Assembly: GCF_007971225.1 (NCBI RefSeq)
Contig: NZ_CP042435.1
Location: forward strand, 4,529,501-4,593,500
Direction: 5' to 3'
From: Panacibacter ginsenosidivorans
GTDB lineage: Bacteria; Bacteroidota; Bacteroidia; Chitinophagales; Chitinophagaceae
DNA length: 64,000 nt
A program made the translations under genes and the position numbers. This document shows positions 36,841-46,820 of this stretch, in pieces. Under the pieces are notes generated by a model, which saw nothing but the letters and a program-made list of their open reading frames with translations, made no database searches and was not told the DNA's origin. Position 1 is the first letter of the stretch, and each line of letters opens with the position of its first letter.

Positions 36841-37920
36841 TCAAGTCATAAGTTTTCCCAATAAAAAAGCCGCAATAATTGCAAGCACGACCAAAACCCA
36901 AACATACGCCGGCACGCCTTTTTTCTGATCCAGCAATTGTTGCAGGCTCTTTATTTCATCCTGCTTGACCTTCATTTGCATTTCGCTGAACTCATTGGCG
37001 TTTTTGAGTTTGTCCTGCAGGTTTTGCAATTGCACTTCATAACTTCCTTTCAGTTGCGTGGTAACGTCCGCGATCAGTCTTGCCTTGGAATGCTGTAGCT
37101 CTTCCATCGTATGCGTGTACAGTTCCTGGAAATATTGACCCAACGCGGTCGGTGTGATAAAATGCTTGTCCGCGATTTTCTGCAGCAGCGAAACATCTTC
37201 TTTATGCCCAATGGCGGTAACAAAATAGCTTTGTAATTCAAGCGCTGCTTCTGCCAATACCGGGCGATTAAAGATGCTCATATTTTCACCACCACCCCTT
37301 GAAACAACCAGCACATCTGTTTTTTGATCGTATGCCCGGAGTGCCTCCACGATCTCGCCTTCATTGCTGAGGCTCACCCGTACAAAATTAAAATCGAAAA
37401 ACGCCAGCGCGTCGCGCAACTGGTGCTTGGTGTCGCTGTCGATAATGCCGGTCCTACCGATAATAATGGTCACGATGACGGGTTGCTGTTGAATGATCTT
37501 CGTTTTAATAAAGCCATCCACATCCTTATAACCCTGCGCCGCTTTGCGTTGAAGGATCTCAAAGGTTTTTATTTGTTCTTCGGTGAGTTTGCTTTCTTCC
37601 TGCGAATGCACTTCCATCACATTCACCTGCAGCTCGATCCTGGCGCCGTTTGCCTGCACCTTTTTGGTCAGGTAAGCTGAACACTCGATCACCTGCCCCG
37701 CTTCAAGGTTTACCCGCAATATAGCAGGCACAACCAGCGTAATACTCGCATCAATGTATTCATCTTTCAGGCTGTCATAATACACGCCGTTGTAATTCGC
37801 ACCTTTGCCAGGCACATAAATGCCTTTAATGGTAAATGGCTTTCGCGTTGCATCATTTGACAGGGCATTGCTGAAGATGTTGACCAGTGCTGAAGGTGTT
37901 ATCGTGTCGTTCGCGGCCAT
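36841..37920 (-). CDS. Membrane-anchored exonuclease VII large-subunit-like protein
   Basis: 359 aa from ATG 37920 (the frame extends 6 codons further, less likely). About residues 15-110 form an OB-fold like the nucleic-acid-binding N-terminus of XseA. Residues 140-270 carry the XseA core: VTIIIGRTGIIDSDTKHQL, LVVSRGGGENMSIFN, AIGHKEDVSL and ITPTALG, corresponding to the RGGGS..FN, GHE-D and TPTA blocks of XseA. A coiled coil of about 80 residues follows, and the protein ends in a transmembrane helix (YVWVLVVLAIIAAFLLG) with a 4-residue tail. Ordinary XseA is soluble and about 400-450 aa; the C-terminal anchor and shortened coiled coil are unusual. A decayed copy exists at 31428-31810. Confidence 0.85.
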   Translation of the reverse strand: MAANDTITPSALVNIFSNALSNDATRKPFTIKGIYVPGKGANYNGVYYDSLKDEYIDASITLVVPAILRVNLEAGQVIECSAYLTKKVQANGARIELQVNVMEVHSQEESKLTEEQIKTFEILQRKAAQGYKDVDGFIKTKIIQQQPVIVTIIIGRTGIIDSDTKHQLRDALAFFDFNFVRVSLSNEGEIVEALRAYDQKTDVLVVSRGGGENMSIFNRPVLAEAALELQSYFVTAIGHKEDVSLLQKIADKHFITPTALGQYFQELYTHTMEELQHSKARLIADVTTQLKGSYEVQLQNLQDKLKNANEFSEMQMKVKQDEIKSLQQLLDQKKGVPAYVWVLVVLAIIAAFLLGKLMT

Positions 37921-38168
37921 GACGGGCAATATAAGCAATCTGTAGCTTTGTTTAAAATTGCCCCAAAAACGTTATTTATTCCTTAGTCAATTCTAGTACA
38001 CGATCAGAAGCAGATCGCAAATTCGCAACTAATACTTGCAGCTTTATAGACACTTAATGAAGGATTTCCCATCAGGATTTCGAAAAATGGAAGAAAATTA
38101 AATTTAGTGTACTTCAGCTTTTGTTTCCTTCACCGGTGCCTGTACGGAATTTTTGGCAAGTGAACAAG

Positions 38169-38203
38169 GTGATTTATCACAAAAAATACGTGAAAAATCA
38201 CGT
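38169..38203. promoter_or_regulatory. Two adjacent palindromes upstream of the OLD-family gene
   Basis: GTGAT-TT-ATCAC (38169-38180) and ACGTGA-AAAA-TCACGT (38188-38203, followed by TTTTTTA) sit about 275 bp before the ATPase start. The second could act as a terminator for a minus- or plus-strand transcript, or both could be operator half-sites sharing GTGA. They are the only structure I see in the 37921-38475 intergenic stretch. Confidence 0.35.
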
Positions 38204-38475
38204 TTTTTATTTCAAAAAAAATGTGTTCGTTTGCACCGCAATCGAAATTAACTTTTGCAAGTAACTCGTACAGTTAATTTGATGAAATTTTCCCAGCCAA
38301 CCTTGAGAATCTTCCATTATTTAGAACGTTTTGTTTAGAAAATATTAAACCCGGAGCAAATAGACAATAGCGCAGCTCGGTTGAGTGACTATTATGAAAA
38401 TAATTAACGGTTGCACTACGACGTCCCATGCACATACGTATGCGATTACAGTAATTATAACAGATACTTTACCAT

Positions 38476-40275
38476 ATGGCAAAAGCAAAAAAAACAGAAG
38501 TGGAAGCTTCACTAGTTTCTTCAAATCCTGAAATTACAAAACCAAGGTTGATAAAATTGATAATAAAAAATTATCGTTGCATTGGTTCGACGCCGGTTGA
38601 AATTGACCTCAACGATATTGTTGTCTTAGTTGGAGCAAACAATGTCGGGAAAAGCTCCATCTTAAAAGCTTATGAACTTGCTATGTCTCAAGGGTCTGGA
38701 AAAGCAGATTTAAAGCGTGAAGATTTTCCGAACAACACAATTGACAATGACAATTTACCTGAAATAGAACTTCATACCATTGTTTATGACAACAGCCCGG
38801 GTGACAAATGGATACAAGTTCTGGAAAATGGTGAAATGCTGGTAAGGGAAAGATGGGTATGGAATGGCGAGGGCAAGCCCAAAAGAGAAGGTTGGGAAGT
38901 TGAAGCAAGTTCGTGGAGTGAAAATGTTCCGTGGGGTGCCCCGAACGTTGCTAATGCCAGAAGGCCTGAGCCACATAGGGTTGATGCATTTGATTCCCCT
39001 GAAGAGCAAGCCAAAGCAATTAAGAAATTGCTGATGCAAGCTCTTAACGATAGAGTGAAAAACCTAAAAGCCCAAAATCAGGAGGAAGGCCAGGAAGAAA
39101 ACGATTACAAAAAGTTAATTGCACATGTAAAAGCGTTGCAAAAGAAAATCGTATTAGAAGCAAAAGACCAAATTGACGCAGTTAACCAAGAATTGAGTGA
39201 TTTGGTAGCAAGAGTTTTTCCAAATTACAAAATTGACTTCGATGCAAAACCGGAAGATGATTTAGACAGTGCTATAAACTTATTCAAGGCAGACCCACAA
39301 CTATTGATGGGACCTGCCGATGGTTATTTAAGTACTATTGACAGACAAGGCAGCGGAGCAAGAAGGACTTTATTGTGGACGGCGATTAAATTTATTTCCG
39401 AAAACAATCAAAAGGGAAAAGATAATGGAGCAGTCGTTAGACCTCATTTACTTCTAATTGACGAGCCTGAAATTTGTTTACATCCTAATGCAATTAGAGA
39501 AGCTTGTAACCTTTTATACGATTTACCAAGCTCAGACAATTGGCAGGTTATGGTTACAACGCATTCGCCTATATTCATAGATTTTTCTAAGGACAATACA
39601 ACCATTATTAAAGTTGAGAAAACATCTAACGGCGAAATTAAAGGGACAACTGTATTTCGACCCGATAAAGTACAATTAGACGATGACGATAAGAGAAATT
39701 TGAAACTCTTAAATATTTGCGATCCTTATGTAGCAGAATTCTTTTTTGGCGGCAAAGTGATAGTAGTTGAAGGTGATACTGAATATACGGCCTTCAACTA
39801 CATAAAAAGACAGAAACCCGAAGAATATAAAGACATAAATATCATTAGAGCGAGAGGGAAAGCAACTATTGTTTCATTGATTAAAGTTCTTAATCACTTT
39901 GGTTCGGATTACGCAGTTCTTCACGATTGTGACATTCCAATAATTACAACTAAACGAGGAATTGAAATGGCAAACCCTGCCTGGGGTAATAATCCAAATA
40001 TTTTGAATGCCATGAATGCAAAACCTGTTGGGAAATCAACAAGGTTATTAGCGTCACTGCCAAATTTCGAGTTGGCTTATTTCGGTGAGGTTGCCGAAAA
40101 TGAAAAACCCTATAATGCATTACGGACATTAGAACAGGATGAAGTAAAATTCGACACTGTTGAAGCCTTACTTAAAGCACTTGTTGATTTTGCATCTCCT
40201 CCACCCATAAACTGCACGGAATGGACAAGCATAGAGGACTTAGAACAGAAATTAATGGATTCATTATCCGGATAA
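38476..40275 (+). CDS. OLD-family ATPase with TOPRIM nuclease domain
   Basis: 599 aa. An SMC/RecF-type ATPase with IKNYRCIGSTPVEIDL at about 28, Walker A GANNVGKSS at about 54, signature-like GSGARRTLLW at about 294, Walker B LLIDEPEICLHP at about 326 and the THSP switch at about 361. A TOPRIM domain follows: VIVVEGDTEYTAF at about 430 and LHDCDIP at about 480, with Glu and DxD acids for metal binding. This is the class of OLD nucleases that includes P2 OLD and Gabija GajA. The partner here is not a UvrD helicase as in Gabija but the coiled-coil nuclease-like gene 105 bp downstream. Confidence 0.9.
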   Translation: MAKAKKTEVEASLVSSNPEITKPRLIKLIIKNYRCIGSTPVEIDLNDIVVLVGANNVGKSSILKAYELAMSQGSGKADLKREDFPNNTIDNDNLPEIELHTIVYDNSPGDKWIQVLENGEMLVRERWVWNGEGKPKREGWEVEASSWSENVPWGAPNVANARRPEPHRVDAFDSPEEQAKAIKKLLMQALNDRVKNLKAQNQEEGQEENDYKKLIAHVKALQKKIVLEAKDQIDAVNQELSDLVARVFPNYKIDFDAKPEDDLDSAINLFKADPQLLMGPADGYLSTIDRQGSGARRTLLWTAIKFISENNQKGKDNGAVVRPHLLLIDEPEICLHPNAIREACNLLYDLPSSDNWQVMVTTHSPIFIDFSKDNTTIIKVEKTSNGEIKGTTVFRPDKVQLDDDDKRNLKLLNICDPYVAEFFFGGKVIVVEGDTEYTAFNYIKRQKPEEYKDINIIRARGKATIVSLIKVLNHFGSDYAVLHDCDIPIITTKRGIEMANPAWGNNPNILNAMNAKPVGKSTRLLASLPNFELAYFGEVAENEKPYNALRTLEQDEVKFDTVEALLKALVDFASPPPINCTEWTSIEDLEQKLMDSLSG

Positions 40276-40380
40276 TATTATGGTCTCTAGGCAGTGACAC
40301 AAAAGCGTTAGTTATGGTTTTATTTCATCACAACTTCTTTATCTTTAGCATTAAGGGACTTTCAATACGCGCACATTTAA

Positions 40381-42135
40381 ATGCTATTTATGGACAACAA
40401 CTTTGACAATCTTAAAAGACTGCTTGACAATCTAAAAACAATAAGCTTTATAAACAGGTTATTTGCTTGGAAAAAAATCAAAAACCAGCTTATCGATGCT
40501 GCTATTGACTTGCAAAAACTTATTTCCAACATCGACAACCAAAAGGAGGCTTTAACTAAAATTGAAGCAGAATATTCTTCTTTAGCTAAAGATTTTAAAA
40601 TTGCAGGTGAAGCTTTGATTAGAAAAGAAAACGAAATAGACAAACTTAGTAACGCCGTCAATGAATCAAACGCCAAAATTGAAAAGTTCACTGTTGACAA
40701 CTCATCACAACTTGCAACGATCAAAGCCTACGAAGAGAAAGTGAATTCACTAGCGAGTGATAACAGATTATTAATTGAAAAAAATACATCTTTTGGTGCT
40801 GAGAACAAAAAATTATCAGAAGAAGCAGCGACAAATGAAGAAATGATTTCAAATCTTTCAAAAAGAAAGTCCGAGATAGAAATTGAGGTGGTCGAAATAA
40901 AGAAGGATTTACAAAGCCTTGAAAAAAACTATCAGGATGCAAATAGCAAGATAGAAAATTTGACGTCTGAAAATTCTTCCTCAGGTGCCACCTTAAAAGC
41001 GCATGAAGCAAGAATAAATTCTTTAACAAGTGATAATAGATTATTGTCTGAAAAAAATTCTAATCTTATAGCTGAGAACAAAAGACTCGCGGAAGAAGCT
41101 GCAACCAGCCTGGAAACAATTTCAAGTTTGACAAAGCGTAAATCGGAAATGGAAATTGAGTTTACTGAGACAAAAGGAAAACTTCAAACAGCTTCAAATG
41201 AATTGGGTGAGGTAAAGAAGCAAAACACACAATTATTAAAAGATGAAGAGTTCAGAAAACAGGAGCACTCAAATTCAGTTTCAGCTTTATCCCAAATTCA
41301 AAACCAAATACAGTCAGAAAGAACAAAAGAAATTGACGAAAGAAATGCAACTGAAATAGAAAGATTAAAAAATTTGAAGGATACATGGAACAGACATCAA
41401 GAATCCGCAAAGAACATCGTAAAAACAATTTGCCAAAGACACACAATTCAGTACATTGATAAAGTTCCATTTAAAGGAGATCCCGATAATACGTTACTTA
41501 TTTGTGACGAGTTCGTAATTTTTGACGCGAAAAGCCCAGGTGGTGACAATTTATCAAATTTCCCTAATTACTTGAAAGATCAAGCAGAGAAAGCAAAAAA
41601 ATATGCCAAACAAGAAAATGTAAAAACTGATATTTTTTTTATCGTCCCGTCCAACACCTTAGACTATCTGTCTACGTTTGTTTACAAATTTGGAGACCAT
41701 AACGTATATATCATCTCTGTAGATGCACTTGAGCCTATTGTCTTAAGTTTAAAAAAGATTGAAGAATATGAATTTGTTGATCAATTAAGTCCAGAAGATC
41801 GGGAAAATATTTGTCGCGTTTTAGGACAGTTTGCACATTTATCAAAAAGAAGAATACAAGTTGATAGCTTTTTTGCAAGGCAATTTATAGAGCTTGCATA
41901 TAAGTGTGAAAACGATTTGCCTCCTGACATTTTGAAAACGGTAATTGACTTCGAGAAAACCGGAAAATTAAATCCTCCCCAGGAGAAAAGAGCGAAATCA
42001 ATACCGATTTCTGAGATCGAAAATGAAAGCAAAAAAATTAAACATGAAGCAGACGGACGAGGTATAGTAATTGAAGATGAAACCATTTCTGAACTGTTTA
42101 ATGACATACCGCTTTATAAAAAGACAGACCAATAA
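40381..42135 (+). CDS. Coiled-coil protein with RmuC-like PD-(D/E)XK domain
   Basis: 584 aa. Residues about 10-340 are almost continuous coiled coil with internal repetition (two units of xSLxSDNRLLxEKNxxxxAENKxLxEEAAT..SxLxKRKSEIEIE at about 118-175 and 218-270). Residues about 345-470 look like a PD-(D/E)XK core: GDPDNTLLICDEFVIFDAKSP, giving D-x(n)-D-A-K near residue 380, followed by helices as in RmuC. An ATG three codons later (40390) is an equally good start. Gene order after the OLD ATPase suggests a two-protein nuclease system; RmuC itself limits recombination of inverted repeats, which fits a DNA-end function. Confidence 0.75.
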   Translation: MLFMDNNFDNLKRLLDNLKTISFINRLFAWKKIKNQLIDAAIDLQKLISNIDNQKEALTKIEAEYSSLAKDFKIAGEALIRKENEIDKLSNAVNESNAKIEKFTVDNSSQLATIKAYEEKVNSLASDNRLLIEKNTSFGAENKKLSEEAATNEEMISNLSKRKSEIEIEVVEIKKDLQSLEKNYQDANSKIENLTSENSSSGATLKAHEARINSLTSDNRLLSEKNSNLIAENKRLAEEAATSLETISSLTKRKSEMEIEFTETKGKLQTASNELGEVKKQNTQLLKDEEFRKQEHSNSVSALSQIQNQIQSERTKEIDERNATEIERLKNLKDTWNRHQESAKNIVKTICQRHTIQYIDKVPFKGDPDNTLLICDEFVIFDAKSPGGDNLSNFPNYLKDQAEKAKKYAKQENVKTDIFFIVPSNTLDYLSTFVYKFGDHNVYIISVDALEPIVLSLKKIEEYEFVDQLSPEDRENICRVLGQFAHLSKRRIQVDSFFARQFIELAYKCENDLPPDILKTVIDFEKTGKLNPPQEKRAKSIPISEIENESKKIKHEADGRGIVIEDETISELFNDIPLYKKTDQ

Positions 42136-42178
42136 AATTGCTGCGAGAAATCAAATAAACAAAAAGAGCGCCTATAAG

Positions 42179-45100
42179 TTATTTAAAACTCCTCCCTTCC
42201 GGAAACAACTTCTCCTGTTTGATTTCTTTTGATTGTGCGTTACTTTTCTCTTTTGGTACAGCCAACCTGCGCAGCAGTTTGGAAAAGTCATAACAGACCT
42301 GTGTGATCACATGAATGACTTCGCCTTCCTTTTGTAAGGTACCTTCGATCATGATCAGCCTTGCCTGCATGATCTCCCTGCGGTAGAGGTTGAACAGGTT
42401 TTCGAACACGACCACGTTGGCTTGCCCGGTCTCATCTTCCAGCGTCATAAAACAAACGCCTTTTGCCGTGCCGGGTCTTTGTTTGACCAGTACCAGCCCG
42501 GCTATCCTCACGGGTTCACCGTTGTGCATGTTCGCGAGATCGGCGCAGGTACGGATATGCAGTTGCTGGAGTTTATCGCGTACAAAGCTGATGGGGTGGG
42601 CTTTTAAGGAAAGGGAAGTGGTGGCATAGTCCTGTACCACGTGTTCCGATTCGTGCATGGTGGGCAGTTCGATGCCTGTTTCGACATTGGCATCAGGAGA
42701 AGCCTGTCCTTTAAAAAGCGCTTCGGGTTTGTCGGTCGTGGAAACTTCCCATAAAGCCTGCCGCCTGTCCAGGCCCAGTGAACGGAAGGCATCGCCACCT
42801 GCCAGCAGTTGTAATGCTGATTCGCTCACCCCGGCGTCGCGTAACTGGTTGATGCTGGTAAAGGATTTTGTTCTGGCGGTAAGCAGGGTTGTCATATCTT
42901 CCGCACGCAGCCCTTTTACATGCCTGAAACCTAAACGGAGTGCATATTGGGGTGAGGTTTCCAGTGTATTATCCCAGTCCGAATGATTAATGTCCACCGG
43001 TCTGACTTCCACGCCGTGCTTTCTGGCATCCGCGACGATCTGTGCCGGCTGGTAAAATCCCATCGGCAGGCTGTTGAGCAGGGCGCAGGCAAAGACATCC
43101 GGGTAATAGCACTTGAGCCAGGAGGAGACATAGACCAGCAATGCAAAACTCACCGCGTGGCTCTCCGGGAAACCGTAGCTTCCAAAACCTTCGAGTTGTT
43201 TAAACACCCGTTCCGCGTATGCCTGCGTATAACCATTTTGCAGCATCCCTTTGACCAGTTTTTCACGGAACTGCGTGACCAACCCCTGTGCTTTAAAAGT
43301 GGCCATGCTTTTGCGCAGCTTATCGGCTTCGGTGGCGGTAAAACCTGCGGCCACGATAGCGATCTTCATCGCCTGTTCCTGGAAAAGCGGCACGCCCAGT
43401 GTGCGACCTAAAATCGCTTCGAGTGCTTTTGAGGGATATTCCACCGGTTCCTCCCCGTTACGACGCCGGAGATAAGGGTGCACCATGTCGCCCTGGATGG
43501 GGCCGGGTCGTACAATCGCGACCTCGATCACGAGGTCATAAAAACAGCGGGGTTTGAGCCGGGGCAGCATCGACTGCTGCGCGCGGCTTTCGATCTGGAA
43601 TACACCAATAGTATCCGCGTGGCAGATCATGTCATATACCTTGGGGTCATCCTGTGGGATATTGGCCAGCGTGAGATCAAGACTGTATTTTTCTTTGGCC
43701 AGCACAAACGCTTTCCGGATACAGGTCAGCATACCGAGTGCCAGCACATCCACCTTCATCAGTCCGAGCGCATCAATATCATCCTTGTTCCACTCGATAC
43801 AGGTGCGGTCTTCCATCCGGGCATTCAGGATAGGGCAGATATCCGAAAGTTTGCCACGGGTAATGACAAAGCCTCCCGTATGCTGCCCCAACTGTCGCGG
43901 GGCACCGACGAACTGGCTGGTAAGCTCCAGCGTCTTGCGCAGGTGCGGGTCGGCTGGATCAACACCCTGCTCTTTTAGTTTCTGTTCATCAAACCATTCT
44001 TCGCTAAAATCCCAGACACTCCCCGAAAGCCGTTCAATAATGTCCACGGTCAACCCCATGGCCTTTGCCACATCGCGAAGGGCGCCTTTCTGGTGCTGCT
44101 GCGTCACCGTCGCCACGATGGCCGCGCGGTCACGGCCGTATTTGGCAAACACGTATTGCATGACCTCTTCGCGTCTTTCATGTTCAAAATCCACATCAAT
44201 ATCGGGTGGCTCGTTTCGGGCAGCGGAAACAAAACGCTCGAACAGCAGGTCAAATTTGGTGGGGTCCACCGAGGTAATGCCCAGCAGGTAACAGACCGTA
44301 GAATTGGCGGCAGAACCCCGTCCCTGGCAAAGGATCTCCCTGCTCCTGGCAAAACGCACAATATCATAAACCGTCAGGAAATAAGATGCGTAGTGCATCT
44401 GTTCAATAAAAAACAGTTCATGATGGATGTTGGCTACGATCTTTTCAGGTATGCCACCCGGGTAGCGCTCCTGTGCGCCTTTCCATGCTAAATGCGTCAG
44501 CTCCTCCTGCGGGATGTGGCCTTCGGTAGTGATTTCTTCGGGGTATTCATATTGCAGTTCATCCAGCGAAAAGGTACAGGCTTCCGCAATTTCCTGCGTG
44601 CGCCGGATCGCATCGGGATACTGCCGGAACAGCCGCAGCATTTCCGGTTCGGGCTTGAGATGTCTTTCCGCGTTGGGATGGAGTTTGTAACCCGCCGTAT
44701 AGATCGTGCATTTTTCGCGGACACAGGTGACCACATCCTGCAACTGCCGCCTTGCGGGCAGATGGTAATGCACCGCATTTGTTGCCACCATCGGTACAGC
44801 ATACTTTGCCGACAGCTCCGCTACCTGGTACAGCCATTTACCATCATCACCCAGATAATGACGCGTAGCCGCGATATATAGTTCCTTTCCAAAAGCATCG
44901 CAGTATTCGCGCAGCTCCTTTTCAAACGAAACATCAAAAGCAAAGTCATCATTGAGTTTATTCGGAGGTAAGACAATGAATTTTACACCTTTTGCATGCT
45001 GAAACACGTCCACCTTTTTCAAATGACAATCGCCTTTTTCAGCCCGCCGGTTACCAATTGTCAGCAGGTTGGTCAATTGTGACCAGGCTGCGAGATCGGT

Positions 45101-45337
45101 GGGATAAGCCAGCAGGTCAGAGCCATCGAGCAATACGAGGTGCACACCGGGGATCAGCCGGATACCTTTTTCTTTGGCCGCTACATGCGCCCGTACCATA
45201 CCCGCCACCGTATTGCGGTCGGTAATGGCAATGCTGTCATACCCAAACGCAGCGGCTTGCGCCACCAGTTCCTGCGGATGCGATGCACCCCGCAAAAAAC
45301 TGAAATTACTCGTAACCTGTAGTTCCGTGTATTGCAT
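42179..45337 (-). CDS. dnaE2: Error-prone DNA polymerase DnaE2 (ImuC)
   Basis: 1052 aa from the ATG at 45337, which has GGAGG six bases upstream. Polymerase of the mutasome used for translesion synthesis. N-terminal PHP domain (TELQVTSNFSFLRGASHP, SIAITDRNTV), catalytic Asp cluster PPDIDVDFEHERR at about 380, then HTGGFVI, PLFQEQAMKIAI and YGFPESHAVSFALL, and a C-terminal OB domain (RIAGLVLVKQRPGTAKGV). There is no exonuclease. It is the last gene of the imuA-imuB-dnaE2 operon, 12 bp after imuB. Slightly basic C-terminal tail. All catalytic signatures look intact. Confidence 0.96.
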   Translation of the reverse strand: MQYTELQVTSNFSFLRGASHPQELVAQAAAFGYDSIAITDRNTVAGMVRAHVAAKEKGIRLIPGVHLVLLDGSDLLAYPTDLAAWSQLTNLLTIGNRRAEKGDCHLKKVDVFQHAKGVKFIVLPPNKLNDDFAFDVSFEKELREYCDAFGKELYIAATRHYLGDDGKWLYQVAELSAKYAVPMVATNAVHYHLPARRQLQDVVTCVREKCTIYTAGYKLHPNAERHLKPEPEMLRLFRQYPDAIRRTQEIAEACTFSLDELQYEYPEEITTEGHIPQEELTHLAWKGAQERYPGGIPEKIVANIHHELFFIEQMHYASYFLTVYDIVRFARSREILCQGRGSAANSTVCYLLGITSVDPTKFDLLFERFVSAARNEPPDIDVDFEHERREEVMQYVFAKYGRDRAAIVATVTQQHQKGALRDVAKAMGLTVDIIERLSGSVWDFSEEWFDEQKLKEQGVDPADPHLRKTLELTSQFVGAPRQLGQHTGGFVITRGKLSDICPILNARMEDRTCIEWNKDDIDALGLMKVDVLALGMLTCIRKAFVLAKEKYSLDLTLANIPQDDPKVYDMICHADTIGVFQIESRAQQSMLPRLKPRCFYDLVIEVAIVRPGPIQGDMVHPYLRRRNGEEPVEYPSKALEAILGRTLGVPLFQEQAMKIAIVAAGFTATEADKLRKSMATFKAQGLVTQFREKLVKGMLQNGYTQAYAERVFKQLEGFGSYGFPESHAVSFALLVYVSSWLKCYYPDVFACALLNSLPMGFYQPAQIVADARKHGVEVRPVDINHSDWDNTLETSPQYALRLGFRHVKGLRAEDMTTLLTARTKSFTSINQLRDAGVSESALQLLAGGDAFRSLGLDRRQALWEVSTTDKPEALFKGQASPDANVETGIELPTMHESEHVVQDYATTSLSLKAHPISFVRDKLQQLHIRTCADLANMHNGEPVRIAGLVLVKQRPGTAKGVCFMTLEDETGQANVVVFENLFNLYRREIMQARLIMIEGTLQKEGEVIHVITQVCYDFSKLLRRLAVPKEKSNAQSKEIKQEKLFPEGRSFK

Positions 45338-45349
45338 CACTTACCTCCT

Positions 45350-46819
45350 TCACGCAAAAAAGCCATGTAAATACCAGCCGTATGTTTTCGCTGCATCATA
45401 ATGCCCCGAACGGAAAAGCCAGTACCGTTTACCTTCCTCGTCTTCCACGACATAATAATCCCGGTGCTGCCCTTCCTGCAGCCACCATTCCTGCTCGATC
45501 CGTTCGGGTCCGTCGGCTTTTATTACTTTATGAAAAACACCCCTGTAACGGAAGGACATCGGCGGATAATCAGGTATCGGCGCTGTCACCTCGATGGGTT
45601 CGGGCTTGGGTAACAGTTCCAGCGGTCGCGGGCGGTCCATGTACCAGGTCGTCGCTGCCTTTTCTTCCAGTGACAAAGCAGGTTTAAAAGAGCGTTCCGG
45701 CCAGTAATGTGCGTCAGGGAGATAACGCTTGACACACGCCATACCCATCTTACCCGTGATCCGGTCCAGCAATTCTGCGACCGCATTATTCTCCAGCCCG
45801 AAACTGCTTTCCCAAAGCGTCGCCTGCGGCGCTTCCACATCCTCGACCTGTTTTGCTTCGAGTACAAAAAGCTCAATACCCAGCGCTGGTTCAATAGAGG
45901 ATAACTTTATCTCAAACAATTTAAAAAGATGCGCAGTATTGTGCGACGCACGGTTGGTGCCGATCTCTATCTTTACTACTTTACTATCTATACGAAAAGC
46001 GCTCAGCACCGCTATGCGCAATCCTTTTCCTTCCTCCAGCAAGCGCTTACACAAACAATCCAGTAATTTTTGCACAGCTATTGCTATACCCGTGGCCGTA
46101 ACAATCGGTTCCAAACAAGGCAGGCGTTCCTGCCAGGGTTCCACCGGTACCACCGGTTGCAGTATTTCTTTGGTTGTTCCAAAAGCCTGGTCCAGCCGCT
46201 TTAAAATAAGTTCACCGAAACGCCGACGCAGCGCCGAACGTGGCATGCTGCAGAAATCCCTGATATAATGTAACCCTAAATGAAACAATTGCTCAACGGT
46301 TGCTCTTTCCAACCGTAAAGCCTGCGCCGGCAAGTCCAAAAAAGAGGTATTACCATACCGCGCAAATCCCCATGCCGCACCAATCGTATCTGCGATGGCG
46401 ACCTGCACCTGGTAACCAAAAGCCGCCAGACGGCTTTTTATGGCGTCCATGTATTTTTCCTCGCCGCCCCATAAATGCGCACAACCCGACGCGTCCAGTA
46501 TCAAACCATCCGGCACGTCAACCGCAACAACGGGAGAGTAGCGGATACACCACTCCGCCAGTGCCTGCAATACCCTCGCGGGCATTTCCGGCTGGTCATC
46601 CAATACCTGCAGGTTAGGGTACAACGCTTTCGCATCCGCTACCACCATACCGGGGTGGATTCCCTGTTTTTCAGCAAGTGTATTCACCGCTGTGATAACT
46701 TTACGCCTATGATCCGGCACCGACAGTGCAAACGCGACGACTTTCAGCGCCGGTTGCCGGCGACAAAACCAATCCGTTCTGAGTGAACGGAACCATATCG
46801 AAATGAAACGATGTGCCAT
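45350..46819 (-). CDS. imuB: Inactive Y-family polymerase ImuB
   Basis: 489 aa from ATG 46819, one base after the imuA stop; the 13-codon upstream extension overlaps imuA and is not the start. Y-family fold (palm, fingers and little finger) but catalytic acids are absent: the first motif is ISIWFRSLRTDW instead of an Asp-containing IDxDxFF, and the second motif is LILDASGCAHLWGG rather than SIDE. Such ImuB proteins act as an adaptor, linking DnaE2 to the clamp. The C-terminal region (about 340-489) holds the divergent little finger and tail. Confidence 0.94.
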   Translation of the reverse strand: MAHRFISIWFRSLRTDWFCRRQPALKVVAFALSVPDHRRKVITAVNTLAEKQGIHPGMVVADAKALYPNLQVLDDQPEMPARVLQALAEWCIRYSPVVAVDVPDGLILDASGCAHLWGGEEKYMDAIKSRLAAFGYQVQVAIADTIGAAWGFARYGNTSFLDLPAQALRLERATVEQLFHLGLHYIRDFCSMPRSALRRRFGELILKRLDQAFGTTKEILQPVVPVEPWQERLPCLEPIVTATGIAIAVQKLLDCLCKRLLEEGKGLRIAVLSAFRIDSKVVKIEIGTNRASHNTAHLFKLFEIKLSSIEPALGIELFVLEAKQVEDVEAPQATLWESSFGLENNAVAELLDRITGKMGMACVKRYLPDAHYWPERSFKPALSLEEKAATTWYMDRPRPLELLPKPEPIEVTAPIPDYPPMSFRYRGVFHKVIKADGPERIEQEWWLQEGQHRDYYVVEDEEGKRYWLFRSGHYDAAKTYGWYLHGFFA

Positions 46820-46820
46820 G

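Noticed and set aside
36841-37920. Ordinary exonuclease VII large subunit (xseA)
   Set aside because: It is shorter, has a C-terminal membrane helix, and no xseB-like small subunit is adjacent.
38476-40275. Gabija GajA assignment for the OLD-family protein
   Set aside because: The neighbour is not a UvrD-like helicase, so the defining pair is missing.
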